DNA of 47,496 nt from Lentisphaerota bacterium (GTDB lineage: Bacteria; Verrucomicrobiota; Kiritimatiellia; RFP12; JAAYNR01), in the NCBI GenBank assembly GCA_016873675.1, contig VGWG01000011.1:1-47496 (forward strand), in the 5' to 3' direction. Shown here piece after piece: positions 17,259 through 26,000 of this stretch; the stretch's first letter is position 1, and each line of letters opens with the position of its first letter. The notes under the pieces were generated by a model, which searched no databases, was not told where the DNA came from, and saw only the letters and a list, made by a program, of their open reading frames with translations. Position numbers and translations under genes: made by a program.

Positions 17259-18955
17259 TAATCCGCATCCCCTAGTGTGGCCTTGAGGACCTCTTCGATG
17301 GTGGTCATTCCCGTTGCCACTTTCAACAGTCCGTCTTCCCGCAACGTCCGCATGCCCATTTCGCGGGCGCGTTGCCGGAGGGTGAGCGTGGACTGATGGT
17401 CGAAAATCATCCGCTGAATCACATCATCTACCACAAAGATCTCGAAGATGCCCTTGCGTCCTTTGTAGCCGCTCAGGGAACAGGCCGGGCACCCATGACC
17501 GTGCCGCAGCTCGGCATTGGCCAGCCCCTTGGCCAGCGGGCCCAGCATCTTGCGTTCTTTGTCGGTCATGGTATGGGATTCGCCGCACAGTTTGCACACA
17601 CACCGGATCAACCGTTGCGCCATGGCCGCTTGGAGCGCCGATGCCACCATGTAAGGTTTGACGCCCAGATCGAGCAGGCGCGTCACGGCGCTGGGGGCGT
17701 CGTTGGTGTGCAGGGTGCTGAACACCAGATGGCCCGTCAATGCCGCCTCCATGGCGATGTCCGCCGTCTCCTTATCGCGAATTTCGCCGATCATCACGAC
17801 GTTTGGCGCTTGGCGCAGAATGGATCGCAAGGCGGCTGAAAACGTTAACCCGATGTCCTCCAGAACCTGAACCTGATTGACCCCCGTCATCAAGTATTCG
17901 ATCGGATTCTCGACGGTGATGATCTTGCGATTGGGCTGGTTGATTTGCCCGAGGCAGGCATAGAGCGTGGTTGTCTTTCCCGAACCGGTGGGGCCCGTCA
18001 CAAGAAGCACCCCATGGGGGCGCTTGATCAAGCTCTCAAACTGCAGTTGATCGTCGAGCAAAAATCCCAGTTCCGGCAAACCCAGCACCAGGCTCTGCTT
18101 GTCCAGAATACGCATCACGATGCTTTCGCCATGATTGGTCGGTATGCAGGAGACGCGCAGATCGAGACTGCGGCCGCGGAAGGGAAGGTCGATGCGCCCG
18201 TCTTGCGGAATGCGCTTCTCTGAGATTTTCATCCCGGCCATGATCTTGATGCGCTGAATAATCGCCCCTTGCAGCTTTTTGGGCGGGCTCTTGATCTCGA
18301 GCAACGCGCCATCGACGCGAAACCGGACGCGGAAATGCTTCTCCATCGGTTCGAGGTGGATATCCGACGCCAGCCGGTTGCAGGCGTCCACGATGATCAT
18401 GTTGACGAGCTTGATAACGGGCGCGTCGGCGTCACTGACGCTGCCATCCGAGCCTTCGAGGATATGCGCAATATCCATATCTTCAGACGACATCTTAACG
18501 AGCAGGGACTGCATGTCGTTCTCTTGGGGATACAGGACGTCCAAGGCGGCGCGAATGTCTGCGCGCGAGGCCACGACACTCTCGATCGGGCATTTGAGAA
18601 GATACCCGAGCGTGTCGATCGTGTCGTAATTCATCGGATCGCTGACGGCCAGCGTCAGTGTCTCGCCCGTCTTGTGCAGCGGCACGACGCTGTATTTTCG
18701 GGCTGTTTCGATCGGCATGATGTCTCGGATCGTCACGTTGAGCGTCGCGGGATCCAGATGGACCCGCTCCATGCCGAATTGCGAGGCGATCAGATTGAGG
18801 GTGGCCTCTTCGGTAATCAGTCCCATGTTCAGGAGGACGTCAACGGTCGTTTCGCCCTCTTGACGCAGGGAAACCGCCGCAGCATCCACCTGTTCCTGGG
18901 TCACGAGACGCTGTTCCTGCAGTAGTTGCAGCACATAATCATCGTTCGATGTCAC
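17258..18955 (-). CDS. pilB: PilB-type pilus assembly ATPase
   Basis: The 565-residue ATPase of the PilB/GspE family has an N-terminal MshEN domain (LQLLQEQRLVTQEQVDAA...LLNMGLITEEATLNLIASQFG). Next come the mid domain, Walker A GPTGSGKT and the Asp box APNVVMIGEIRDKETA. The zinc cluster reads CVCKLCG followed by CPACSLSGYKGRKGIFE. It assembles pili from the inner-membrane platform. I chose the GTG at 18953-18955, which has a strong GGGAGGA five bases upstream. An in-frame GTG at 19000, overlapping the gatB stop, would add 15 residues. It overlaps pilT and shares the transcript with gatCAB. The platform gene pilC and pilins are not in the window. Confidence 0.88.
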   Translation of the reverse strand: MTSNDDYVLQLLQEQRLVTQEQVDAAAVSLRQEGETTVDVLLNMGLITEEATLNLIASQFGMERVHLDPATLNVTIRDIMPIETARKYSVVPLHKTGETLTLAVSDPMNYDTIDTLGYLLKCPIESVVASRADIRAALDVLYPQENDMQSLLVKMSSEDMDIAHILEGSDGSVSDADAPVIKLVNMIIVDACNRLASDIHLEPMEKHFRVRFRVDGALLEIKSPPKKLQGAIIQRIKIMAGMKISEKRIPQDGRIDLPFRGRSLDLRVSCIPTNHGESIVMRILDKQSLVLGLPELGFLLDDQLQFESLIKRPHGVLLVTGPTGSGKTTTLYACLGQINQPNRKIITVENPIEYLMTGVNQVQVLEDIGLTFSAALRSILRQAPNVVMIGEIRDKETADIAMEAALTGHLVFSTLHTNDAPSAVTRLLDLGVKPYMVASALQAAMAQRLIRCVCKLCGESHTMTDKERKMLGPLAKGLANAELRHGHGCPACSLSGYKGRKGIFEIFVVDDVIQRMIFDHQSTLTLRQRAREMGMRTLREDGLLKVATGMTTIEEVLKATLGDAD

Positions 18956-18996
18956 GCTGATCCTCCCGCGAAGCTCCGCATGGGGAGCCGTTTGCG

Positions 18997-20439
18997 TCAC
19001 CCGTTCTGTTGTGCCAGACGCTCCCCGAGCAACCGCCCGACCCTTTTGGGGTCAGCTTTGCCCTGGCTCGCTTTCATCACCTGTCCGATGAGAAACCCGG
19101 CGGCGGCCTGCTTGCCCGCCTTCCAGTCCGCCACAGACTTTGGGTGGGCCTGCATCACCGCGTCAATCCACCCGTCCAACGCGCCCGAATCGGAGACTTG
19201 GGCCAGACCGCGCGAGCGAACCTGTTCAGCCGGACTGCCGCCGGACAGAAAAACCTCTTCCAGCAACTCCTTTGCCGTGAGCGCGTTGATTGTTTGCGCC
19301 TCCACGAGCCCGATTAATTCACCCAGTGCGTCCGGAGTCAATGCGCATGCCGTGACGGGTGTTTCGTGCGCGGTCACGAGCCGCAACACATCGGTCATAA
19401 TCCAGTTGGATGCGGTCTTGCCAGTTCCGCAACGCTGTGCGACGGCCTCGAAGAAGTCGGCCAACGCCCGGTCGGCCGCAAGAACCGCGGCGTCGTAGTC
19501 GGGAATGTCATATTGCCGGGCCAGTCGCTCGCGGCGCACTGCGGGCAGTTCCGGCAGCGACCGGCGCCAGGCATCGATCTGGTCGGGAGGCGTCACGATG
19601 GGCAGCAGGTCGGGCTCCGCAAAATAGCGGTAGTCATGGGCATCCTCCTTCGAACGCATGTGGATGGTCACGCCATTGTCCACGTCCCATCGCCGCGTCT
19701 CCTGGACAATCCGCCCGCCTGCGTCCAAAACAGCCGACTGCCGCTCAATCTCATATTGCAGGGCGTCATGCGTGCCGGAAATGGTGTTCATGTTCTTGAG
19801 CTCAACCTTGGTCCCCAACGTGTCCTGCCCCGGCGGACGCAGGCTCACATTCACGTCGCACCGCATGTTACCTTCCTCCAGGTTGCACGCGCTGACCCCG
19901 ACGTACAGCAGAATTTGCCGCAGGGCGGTGAGGAATGCGGCCGCTTCATCCGCCGACGAAAGGTCGGGATGGGTTACGATCTCCATGAGCGGTGTGCCGG
20001 CGCGATTGAAATCGACGCCGCTCCAGCCGGCCTCGTGCATGCTTTTCGCGACATCTTCCTCCAAATGGATACGGATCAACCGGATCGGCTTCCGACCGCC
20101 GTCCGTCAAAGGGATGTCAATTGTTCCGTCCAGACACAAGGGCTTGTCATATTGGGTGATCTGGTAGTTCTTGGGCATGTCCGGGTAGAAATAACTCTTG
20201 CGGTCAAACGTGCTGGTCGTGTTGATCGAACACCCCAGCATCAGACCGCTGACCAGCGTCAGTCGGACAGCCTCCCGGTTCATGACCGGCATCGCTCCCG
20301 GATACCCGAGACACACCGGGCAGACGCAGGAGTTGGGGGGCGCGCCAAAAGAGGTCGCACAGCCGCAGAACAGCTTGGTCTGCGTCTTGAGCTGGATATG
20401 CACCTCCAGCCCGATGGAAACACGGTAGGTCTGTTTCAT
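18997..20439 (-). CDS. gatB: Aspartyl/glutamyl-tRNA amidotransferase subunit B
   Basis: This 480-residue subunit binds mischarged Glu-tRNAGln (or Asp-tRNAAsn) and activates it with ATP, so that ammonia from GatA can amidate it. The N-terminal IGLEVHIQLKTQTKLFCGC and PVCLGYPGAMPVMN carry a Cys cluster (Cys25, 27, 38, 40, 43), the zinc site. KNYQITQYDKPLC, the GxPLMEIVTHPD block and VELKNMNTI are typical, and the helical YqeY-like tail ends in FLIGQVMKASQGKADP. The ATG overlaps the gatA stop by four bases (ATGA). Together with gatC and gatA it forms a complete GatCAB unit, implying that at least one of Gln-tRNA or Asn-tRNA is made indirectly. Confidence 0.96.
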   Translation of the reverse strand: MKQTYRVSIGLEVHIQLKTQTKLFCGCATSFGAPPNSCVCPVCLGYPGAMPVMNREAVRLTLVSGLMLGCSINTTSTFDRKSYFYPDMPKNYQITQYDKPLCLDGTIDIPLTDGGRKPIRLIRIHLEEDVAKSMHEAGWSGVDFNRAGTPLMEIVTHPDLSSADEAAAFLTALRQILLYVGVSACNLEEGNMRCDVNVSLRPPGQDTLGTKVELKNMNTISGTHDALQYEIERQSAVLDAGGRIVQETRRWDVDNGVTIHMRSKEDAHDYRYFAEPDLLPIVTPPDQIDAWRRSLPELPAVRRERLARQYDIPDYDAAVLAADRALADFFEAVAQRCGTGKTASNWIMTDVLRLVTAHETPVTACALTPDALGELIGLVEAQTINALTAKELLEEVFLSGGSPAEQVRSRGLAQVSDSGALDGWIDAVMQAHPKSVADWKAGKQAAAGFLIGQVMKASQGKADPKRVGRLLGERLAQQNG

Positions 20440-21881
20440 GGCCGCGCCTCCCGCGCCTGCTCATAGGCATGACCAATCCGCAGAAGCGTCCCTTCCTCAA
20501 AAGCGGGGGCGAGCACCTGCAGCCCCACGGGAAGGCCCGCGCGCGTCGTCCCGCAGGGCACCGCAATGCCGCAAATGCCGGCCAGATTGGCCGTGACCGT
20601 GAAGATGTCGATCAGGTAGGCCTTGAGGGGATCCTCCGCCGTCGCGCCGATGAGATAGGCGGGATCTGGCGAGACCGGCGTCAGCAGCGCATCGCACCGC
20701 TTGAAGGCCTCATCGAAATCACGCCGGATGAGCGTGCGTACACGCTGGGCGTGGGTGTAGTAGGCGTCATAATAGCCGCTGCTAAGCACGTACGTCCCGA
20801 GGATGATGCGCCGTTTGACCTCCCGACCGAACCCCTCGGCGCGGGTGTTGAGGTACATATCGAGGGGCGTGTCGGCGGGAACCGCGCTCCGGCGGCCGTA
20901 GCGCACCCCATCGAACCGAGCCAGATTGGTCGAGGCCTCGGCCGAGGCCAGAATGTAATAGGTCGCCACGGCGTATTCGGTGTGCGGCAGGCTCACCTCG
21001 ACGATCTCCGCGCCGCACCGTCGGCACGCCTCCACCGCATCCTGAACCAGGCGGGCCACTTCGGGATCGAGGCCGGTCACGAAATATTCCTTGGGCAGCC
21101 CGAGACGCAGTCCCGTTAAATCGCCGCCAAGCGCGGCGGCGTAGTCCGGAACCGCACGATCCAGCGTGGTGGCGTCGCGCGGGTCGCGGCCGCCCATCAC
21201 ACCCAATAGCAGCGAGGCGTCCTCCACCGTCCGGGTCATGGGGCCGATCTGGTCGAGCGACGAGGCAAACGCCACCAGACCGTAGCGCGAGACCCGGCCA
21301 TACGAGGGCTTCAGCCCCACGCAGCCGCAGTTGGAGGCGGGCTGCCGGATCGAACCGCCGGTGTCGGTCCCCAGCGCCGCAAGGGCCATGCCTCCGGCCA
21401 CGGCCGCAGCCGATCCGCCGCTCGATCCACCCGGAACACGATCCGGGGCCGCCGGATTGCGCGTCAACTGGATCGCCGAATTCTCGGTGGTCGACCCCAT
21501 GGCAAATTCGTCGAGATTGGTGCGCCCGGCGAACACGGCCCCCGCCTCCCGCAGCCGGGCGATCACCGTGGCGTCATACGGCGCCCGGTAGCCCGCCAGG
21601 ATCTTGGAGGCGCAGGTGCAGGGCTGGCCCTCCACGTTGAGAATGTCTTTGATGGCCAGGGGGACGCCCAGCAGCAATCCGTCCGATCCGCCTGCCCGCG
21701 CGGCATCTGCGGCTGCGGCCTGCTTCAACGCATCAGCCTCGTCCACCCAGAGATAGGCGCCGATCACCCCGTCCCGGGCCATGATGGCATCCAATACGGC
21801 GCGCGTCAACTCGACCGACGAGAATTGCCGCTTTCGCAACCCGTCAATCGCCGCACGCACAGTCAGTGATCCGATATCCAT
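20436..21881 (-). CDS. gatA: Aspartyl/glutamyl-tRNA amidotransferase subunit A
   Basis: This 481-residue amidase-signature enzyme releases ammonia from glutamine for GatB. The catalytic Lys lies in GVPLAIKDILN and the Ser pair in PGGSSGGSAAAVAGGMALAALGTDTGGSIRQPA (read in two parts), with GLKPSYGRVSRYG following. These are the Ser-cis-Ser-Lys triad elements. I start at the ATG at 21881, which has CAGGAG ten bases upstream and gives the usual GatA N-terminus. An in-frame ATG at 21908 that overlaps the gatC stop would add nine residues. Gene order gatC-gatA-gatB, with overlaps or very short gaps, points to one transcript from the promoter at 22252-22280. Confidence 0.96.
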   Translation of the reverse strand: MDIGSLTVRAAIDGLRKRQFSSVELTRAVLDAIMARDGVIGAYLWVDEADALKQAAAADAARAGGSDGLLLGVPLAIKDILNVEGQPCTCASKILAGYRAPYDATVIARLREAGAVFAGRTNLDEFAMGSTTENSAIQLTRNPAAPDRVPGGSSGGSAAAVAGGMALAALGTDTGGSIRQPASNCGCVGLKPSYGRVSRYGLVAFASSLDQIGPMTRTVEDASLLLGVMGGRDPRDATTLDRAVPDYAAALGGDLTGLRLGLPKEYFVTGLDPEVARLVQDAVEACRRCGAEIVEVSLPHTEYAVATYYILASAEASTNLARFDGVRYGRRSAVPADTPLDMYLNTRAEGFGREVKRRIILGTYVLSSGYYDAYYTHAQRVRTLIRRDFDEAFKRCDALLTPVSPDPAYLIGATAEDPLKAYLIDIFTVTANLAGICGIAVPCGTTRAGLPVGLQVLAPAFEEGTLLRIGHAYEQAREARP

Positions 21882-21907
21882 CCGCTTGCAACTCCTGTCA
21901 GCAGCCA

Positions 21908-22198
21908 TCAGCTTTCCACAATTCGCGGAACCTTGAATGTATTGCGCATCCGCGCCGGCGCATTGGCCAGCGCCCGTTCAGCATCCAGTCCCGGTGTCGG
22001 CACGTCATCGCGCAGGACGTTATAGACCGGATGTCCGTGCGACGTCGGCTCAATCCCGCTCACATCGAGGCGGCGCAGCTTCTCCATATACGCCAAAATG
22101 ACCGGGATCTGGCGCTGAAACAACCGCGACTCTTCATCGGTCAACCGGATCGTCGCCAGTTGCGCGACATACGCAACATCAATTTCTTCCGCCGCCAC
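21908..22198 (-). CDS. gatC: Aspartyl/glutamyl-tRNA amidotransferase subunit C
   Basis: This small helical subunit of 96 residues wraps GatA and GatB together. VAQLATIRLTDEESRLFQRQIPVILAYMEKLRRLDVSGIEPTSHGHP (read in parts) is the family pattern, followed by a VLRDDVPTPGLDAERALANAPAR tail that is almost diagnostic. Two GTG starts are possible. The one at 22198 has GGAGG seven bases upstream; the one at 22204 (two residues longer) sits too close to it. It is the first gene of the gatCAB-pil-trxB-queA-trmB run. Confidence 0.93.
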   Translation of the reverse strand: MAAEEIDVAYVAQLATIRLTDEESRLFQRQIPVILAYMEKLRRLDVSGIEPTSHGHPVYNVLRDDVPTPGLDAERALANAPARMRNTFKVPRIVES

Positions 22199-22251
22199 AG
22201 CCACCCCCTCCGTTGTCGTTGAAACAGGGTATCAACTGAAAATTGTTTTTC

Positions 22252-22280
22252 ATCATACCGTTTAACAGATTAACACTCAA
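22252..22280 (-). promoter_or_regulatory. Promoter for the gatCAB run
   Basis: On the minus strand TTGAGT (22280-22275), a 17-base spacer and TATGAT (22257-22252) match the housekeeping pattern (five of six at the -10). It sits in an AT-rich gap 54 bases before gatC. On the other strand the same gap (22205-22422) holds a weaker TTGCGT-17-TCAAAT candidate at 22305-22333 for proS. Confidence 0.6.
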
Positions 22281-22422
22281 TCAAAAACAAATTCATTTTT
22301 CGGCTTGCGTAACTCGCTGATTTCGTGTCAAATACAATCTCAATGCCATCTCTGTGACTTGGGCGAATGGTCTGCAAGTGTGGCATCCCTGATTATCATT
22401 CGCCGGACTGACAGGATGTATT

Positions 22423-24156
22423 ATGCGTTGGAGCCGCACCCTCATTCCCACACTGCGTGAAGATCCGCAGGACGCCGAAATCGACAGCCATCGGCTGATG
22501 CTGCGAGCCGGCCTGATTCGGAAGCTCTCCGGTGGCCTGTACATCTTCATGCCCCTCGGTCTGCGTGCCTTGAAAAAAGTCGAAGCGATCATTCGCGAGG
22601 AGATGGACCGCGCGGGCGCCCTGGAAATCCTGATGCCGGCACTCCAACCCGCCGAGCTGTGGGAAAAGACCGGGCGACTGACCACGATGGGGCCGGGCAT
22701 GTTCAAGCTGAAGGATCGTCAGGATCGTCTCTTGGCGCTCGGCCCAACCCACGAGGAGGTCGTGACCGACCTGATCACCCGTGAAATCAATTCCTACCGC
22801 CAGCTTCCCTGCACGGTCTACCAGATCCAGACCAAGTTTCGCGATGAAATCCGCCCGCGCTTCGGCCTCATGCGCGCCAAGGAGTTCATCATGAAAGACG
22901 CCTATTCGTTCGACACCTCGCCGGAGGCGGCCGACGTCTCGTACCAGGCGATGTACGATGCTTATGCCCGCCTCTTCACCCGCTGCGGCCTGCGCGTCAA
23001 ACCCGTGGAGGCCGACACCGGCGCGATCGGCGGCAAGTGGTCGCACGAGTTCATGGTGATGGCCGATTCGGGCGAGGATGCCGTCATCGAATGCACCGCC
23101 TGTTCGTACGCCGCGAATGTGGAAAAGGCCGAACGGGCCGTCACGGTCCCCGCGCCCTGCGCCGGTTGCCCCGCGCCTGAACCGGTCGCCACGCCCAACA
23201 CCCGCACCATCGAGGCGGTTGCGGCGCTGCTGAAGGCGCCTGCGGCCCGCATCGTCAAGACCGTGATCTTCACCGCCGACGGCAAGCCGGTCGCCGCGCT
23301 CGTGCCGGGTGACCGCGAGGTCAATGAACATAAGCTGCTGCGCATTCTCGGCGCCAAAACGCTCGAACACGCCGACGATGCGACGGTCGTACGCGTGACG
23401 GGCGCGCCGGTCGGTTACGCGGGTCCCGTCGGCCTAGCCATCCCGGTCTATGCCGACCAGTCCCTCGAGAATGCCTGCGACACCCTCACCGGCGCCAATG
23501 CCGCCGACACCCATCTTCGCCACGTCTGCATCGGCCGCGATGCCCACATCACGGCATTTTGCGATCTGGTCAATGCCTGTGAGGACGATAGCTGCCCGCG
23601 CTGCGGCAGGCCGCTGCGTCTCACGCGCGGCATCGAGGTCGGTCACGTCTTCAAACTGGGAACGAAATATACCGAGGCGTTTGACACGCGCTACCTCAGC
23701 GAAGCGGGCAAGGCCGAGATCATGATTATGGGCTGCTACGGAATCGGCGTCACCCGCACCCTCCAGGCCATTATCGAACAGTGCCACGATGCGAACGGCA
23801 TAGTCTGGCCCGCATCCGTCTCGCCCTACGCCGTCGCGCTGCTGTCGCTGGACCCGAAGGACGAGACAGTCCGCAAGGCCGTGTCGGATCTCGAACGACA
23901 GCTCGAAGCCAGCGGCATCGATGTGCTGGTGGATGATCGCGATGACCGGCCGGGTGTCAAATTCAAGGACGCCGATCTCGTGGGTTTCCCGTTCCGGGTC
24001 GTTGTTGGGGCCAAATCGCTCGCTAAGGGTTGCGTCGAACTCAAGCGCCGCTCGGGCGCAGACTCCGAGCTGATCCCGATTGAAACCGCCGCCGCCCGGA
24101 TCGGGCAGGCGGTCGCCGAGGCCCGTGTCGCCCTCAATCCGGTACCTGCAAACTGA
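22423..24156 (+). CDS. proS: Prolyl-tRNA synthetase, bacterial type
   Basis: The 577-residue class II synthetase starts with RWSRTLIPTLREDPQDAEIDSHRLMLRAG (read in parts) and LSGGLYIFMPLGLRALKKVE. Motif 2 is FRDEIRPRFGLMRAKEFIMKDAYSF. Between motifs 2 and 3 it has the insertion editing domain (about residues 225-390) with KTVIFTADGKPVAALVPGD, which clears Ala-tRNAPro. Motif 3 is IMGCYGIGVTRTLQAII, and the anticodon-binding domain ends the protein. The length matches the prokaryote-type enzyme. AGGA lies six bases before the ATG. An HU-like gene and hisS follow in the same direction at 30 and 11 bases. Confidence 0.97.
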   Translation: MRWSRTLIPTLREDPQDAEIDSHRLMLRAGLIRKLSGGLYIFMPLGLRALKKVEAIIREEMDRAGALEILMPALQPAELWEKTGRLTTMGPGMFKLKDRQDRLLALGPTHEEVVTDLITREINSYRQLPCTVYQIQTKFRDEIRPRFGLMRAKEFIMKDAYSFDTSPEAADVSYQAMYDAYARLFTRCGLRVKPVEADTGAIGGKWSHEFMVMADSGEDAVIECTACSYAANVEKAERAVTVPAPCAGCPAPEPVATPNTRTIEAVAALLKAPAARIVKTVIFTADGKPVAALVPGDREVNEHKLLRILGAKTLEHADDATVVRVTGAPVGYAGPVGLAIPVYADQSLENACDTLTGANAADTHLRHVCIGRDAHITAFCDLVNACEDDSCPRCGRPLRLTRGIEVGHVFKLGTKYTEAFDTRYLSEAGKAEIMIMGCYGIGVTRTLQAIIEQCHDANGIVWPASVSPYAVALLSLDPKDETVRKAVSDLERQLEASGIDVLVDDRDDRPGVKFKDADLVGFPFRVVVGAKSLAKGCVELKRRSGADSELIPIETAAARIGQAVAEARVALNPVPAN

Positions 24157-24186
24157 TTACCCCTCACTCCACACGAAAGAGAACCT

Positions 24187-24519
24187 ATGAATAACCAGAA
24201 AAAGCCAGGCCTGAAAATGGAACCGGAAATCGATAGCAACGCGCTGACCAAGCGTGCGCTGGTCGTTCAGATCGCCAAGGATTTGGATCTGCCCCAGCAA
24301 TTGGTGTATGACGTCGTCCAAATGACCCTTGATGGCATCACCGACGCCCTCCTGGACGGCAAGCACGTGGAGTTTCGCGACTTCGGCGTCTTCGAAGTCA
24401 CCACGCGCAAAGCCCGGATCGGACGCAACCCCCGGAAACCGAAGGATGTCTTCAGCATTCCCGAACGCCAGGTGGTGAAGTTCAAGCCCGGCAGGCGCAT
24501 GAAGCAGATCACCCGCTAA
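24187..24519 (+). CDS. HU/IHF-family DNA-binding protein
   Basis: The 110-residue basic protein has the HU/IHF fold. Its dimerising helices (LTKRALVVQIAKDLDLPQQLVYDVVQMTLDGITDALL, read in parts) are followed by the beta-arm region VEFRDFGVFEVTTRKARIGRNPRKPKD. The GRNP motif carries the intercalating proline, and VVKFKPGRRMKQI ends it. It bends DNA in the nucleoid. About 18 extra residues precede the usual start of the fold (MNNQKKPGLKMEPEIDSN), so it is longer than the standard 90. AAAGAGAA lies upstream of the ATG. Whether it is HU-like or IHF-like is not decidable here. Confidence 0.93.
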   Translation: MNNQKKPGLKMEPEIDSNALTKRALVVQIAKDLDLPQQLVYDVVQMTLDGITDALLDGKHVEFRDFGVFEVTTRKARIGRNPRKPKDVFSIPERQVVKFKPGRRMKQITR

Positions 24520-24530
24520 AGGCACGCCCA

Positions 24531-25814
24531 ATGCCCGCTCAATCCATCTCTTTCGAGCCGCCCCGCGGCATGCGTGATTTCTACCCTGATGACATGGTGT
24601 GGCGCAACCACGTGTTTGAAGCGTGGCGCGCGGCCGCCACTCAGGTCGGCTTTGCGCCCTATGATGCGTGCGTCGTGGAATCGCTTGAGCTGCTCGAACG
24701 CAAGTCCGGCGAGGAGGTCTCTGAACAGATCTATGCGTTTGAGGACAAGTCGGGCCGCAAGCTGGCGCTCCGGCCTGAGATGACGCCCACGCTGGCGCGC
24801 ATGATCGCCGCTCGTCAGGGCCAGCTCCAGTTTCCCATCAAGTGGTTTACGATCGCGCAATGCTTTCGCTATGAGCGGATGACCCGCGGCCGCAAACGCG
24901 AGCATTACCAGTGGAACCTCGATGTTGTCGGCGAGACCTCGGTGTCGGCCGAGGCCGAAATTCTGGCCGCAGCCGCAGCCGCGCTCCGGTGCATGGGGCT
25001 GCCCGACAGCGCCTATCAGATCCGCATCAGCAACCGCGCGCTGCTCGCCGAGTTGCTCGCCACACTCGGAATTCCAGCCCACCAGCACGCGGCCGTTTTT
25101 CTGGCACTGGACAAGCGCGGCAAGATAGCGGATGACGAAATTGCCCAATCGTTGTTGGCCGCTGGGCTCGCCCCGGACACTGTGGCCAAAGCATTCGATC
25201 TTCTGGCCATCCGGTCGCTCGACCAGGCCGAGGCCATCGTTGGCGCGCATTCGGCCGCTCTGGCCGACCTGCGCGAGCTGATGCGCTTGGCCGCCTTCTA
25301 CGGCATTACGGATCGGCTGGTGTTCGATATCGGCGTCATCCGCGGCCTCGCCTACTATACGGGAATCGTCTTTGAGGCGTTTGACACCGCCGGCCAATTC
25401 CGAGCGATCTTCGGCGGCGGCCGCTACGACTCCCTGCTCACGACCATCGGCGGAACCCCGACGCCCGCCGTCGGACTCGGCTTCGGCGATGTGGTCGTGG
25501 TGGAGGTGCTGAAGGCGTGTTGCGGCGAGACCGCCGCGGCCGCGCGCTCGGGCGTCGCCGTCGGCTACATGTTCCCGGAGCAGCGCGAGGCCGCGACCCG
25601 CCTCGCCATCCGCCTCCGCGCCGCAGGGACCCGTGTGGATCTGGCGCTCGCGCCCCAAAAGCCCAAAGCATTCTTCTCTCGCGCTGGCAGCGGATCGGCC
25701 GCCCACGCCGTCTTCATCGGCCCCGACGATCTGGGCCGCGGCATGGCCAAACTCAAGAATCTCGAGACGCGCGACGAATCCGACATCGCGCTGGACCCGG
25801 CCGCGCCGTCCTGA
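24531..25814 (+). CDS. hisS: Histidyl-tRNA synthetase
   Basis: The 427-residue class II synthetase opens with PPRGMRDFYPDDMVWRNHVFEAW, the HisRS motif 1 region. ALRPEMTPTLARM and motif 2 FRYERMTRGRKREHYQWNLDVVG follow. The two histidine-specific stretches are present as RGLAYYTGIVFEAFD and FGGGRYDSLL. Motif 3 is TPAVGLGFGDVVVVEVL, and an anticodon-binding domain ends with AFFSRAGSGSAAHAVFIG. The length and the RMTRG variant lean toward the long type also seen in archaea and eukaryotes. AAAGG lies upstream. A HisZ regulatory paralogue is unlikely because the histidine motifs are intact and no hisG lies nearby. It ends the proS-HU-hisS set; the accessory islet follows. Confidence 0.94.
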   Translation: MPAQSISFEPPRGMRDFYPDDMVWRNHVFEAWRAAATQVGFAPYDACVVESLELLERKSGEEVSEQIYAFEDKSGRKLALRPEMTPTLARMIAARQGQLQFPIKWFTIAQCFRYERMTRGRKREHYQWNLDVVGETSVSAEAEILAAAAAALRCMGLPDSAYQIRISNRALLAELLATLGIPAHQHAAVFLALDKRGKIADDEIAQSLLAAGLAPDTVAKAFDLLAIRSLDQAEAIVGAHSAALADLRELMRLAAFYGITDRLVFDIGVIRGLAYYTGIVFEAFDTAGQFRAIFGGGRYDSLLTTIGGTPTPAVGLGFGDVVVVEVLKACCGETAAAARSGVAVGYMFPEQREAATRLAIRLRAAGTRVDLALAPQKPKAFFSRAGSGSAAHAVFIGPDDLGRGMAKLKNLETRDESDIALDPAAPS

Positions 25815-25838
25815 GCTCGTTTATATGAGGCAGGATGA

Positions 25839-25854
25839 TGCGATTCTCATCGCA
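25839..25854 (+). terminator. Hairpin after hisS
   Basis: TGCGAT (25839-25844) pairs with ATCGCA (25849-25854) around a TCTC tetraloop, 25 bases after the hisS stop. It lacks a T run, so it is only a candidate terminator. It is the first of four inverted repeats in the islet. Confidence 0.35.
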
Positions 25855-25877
25855 CAAGCGAGATTCCATTATTACCG

Positions 25878-25920
25878 GAGGCGCTTGTAAAACCTCCTGC
25901 GTCGGTTCTGCAAGCGCCTC
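25878..25920. repeat. Long inverted repeat (10 + 4 bp stem)
   Basis: GAGGCGCTTG (25878-25887) is the exact reverse complement of CAAGCGCCTC (25911-25920). Inside, AACC (25891-25894) pairs with GGTT (25904-25907) after a symmetric three-base internal loop. No T run follows, so it is more structural than a classical terminator. It could end hisS transcripts or mark an insertion boundary. Confidence 0.7.
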
Positions 25921-25955
25921 TATGCACCGCCAGGACGGGCAATTGCGTCATCCAG

Positions 25956-25989
25956 ACAGTCCCAACCATACCAGAATAAACGTTGGGAC
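25956..25989. repeat. Left copy of an 11-bp direct repeat, with an inverted repeat
   Basis: ACAGTCCCAAC at 25956-25966 recurs exactly at 26264-26274, flanking the small membrane-protein gene. Within this left copy GTCCCAAC (25959-25966) pairs perfectly with GTTGGGAC (25982-25989) across a 15-base AT-rich loop, ending 11 bases before the gene's ATG. Confidence 0.65.
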
Positions 25990-26000
25990 AAGAACGGGTT

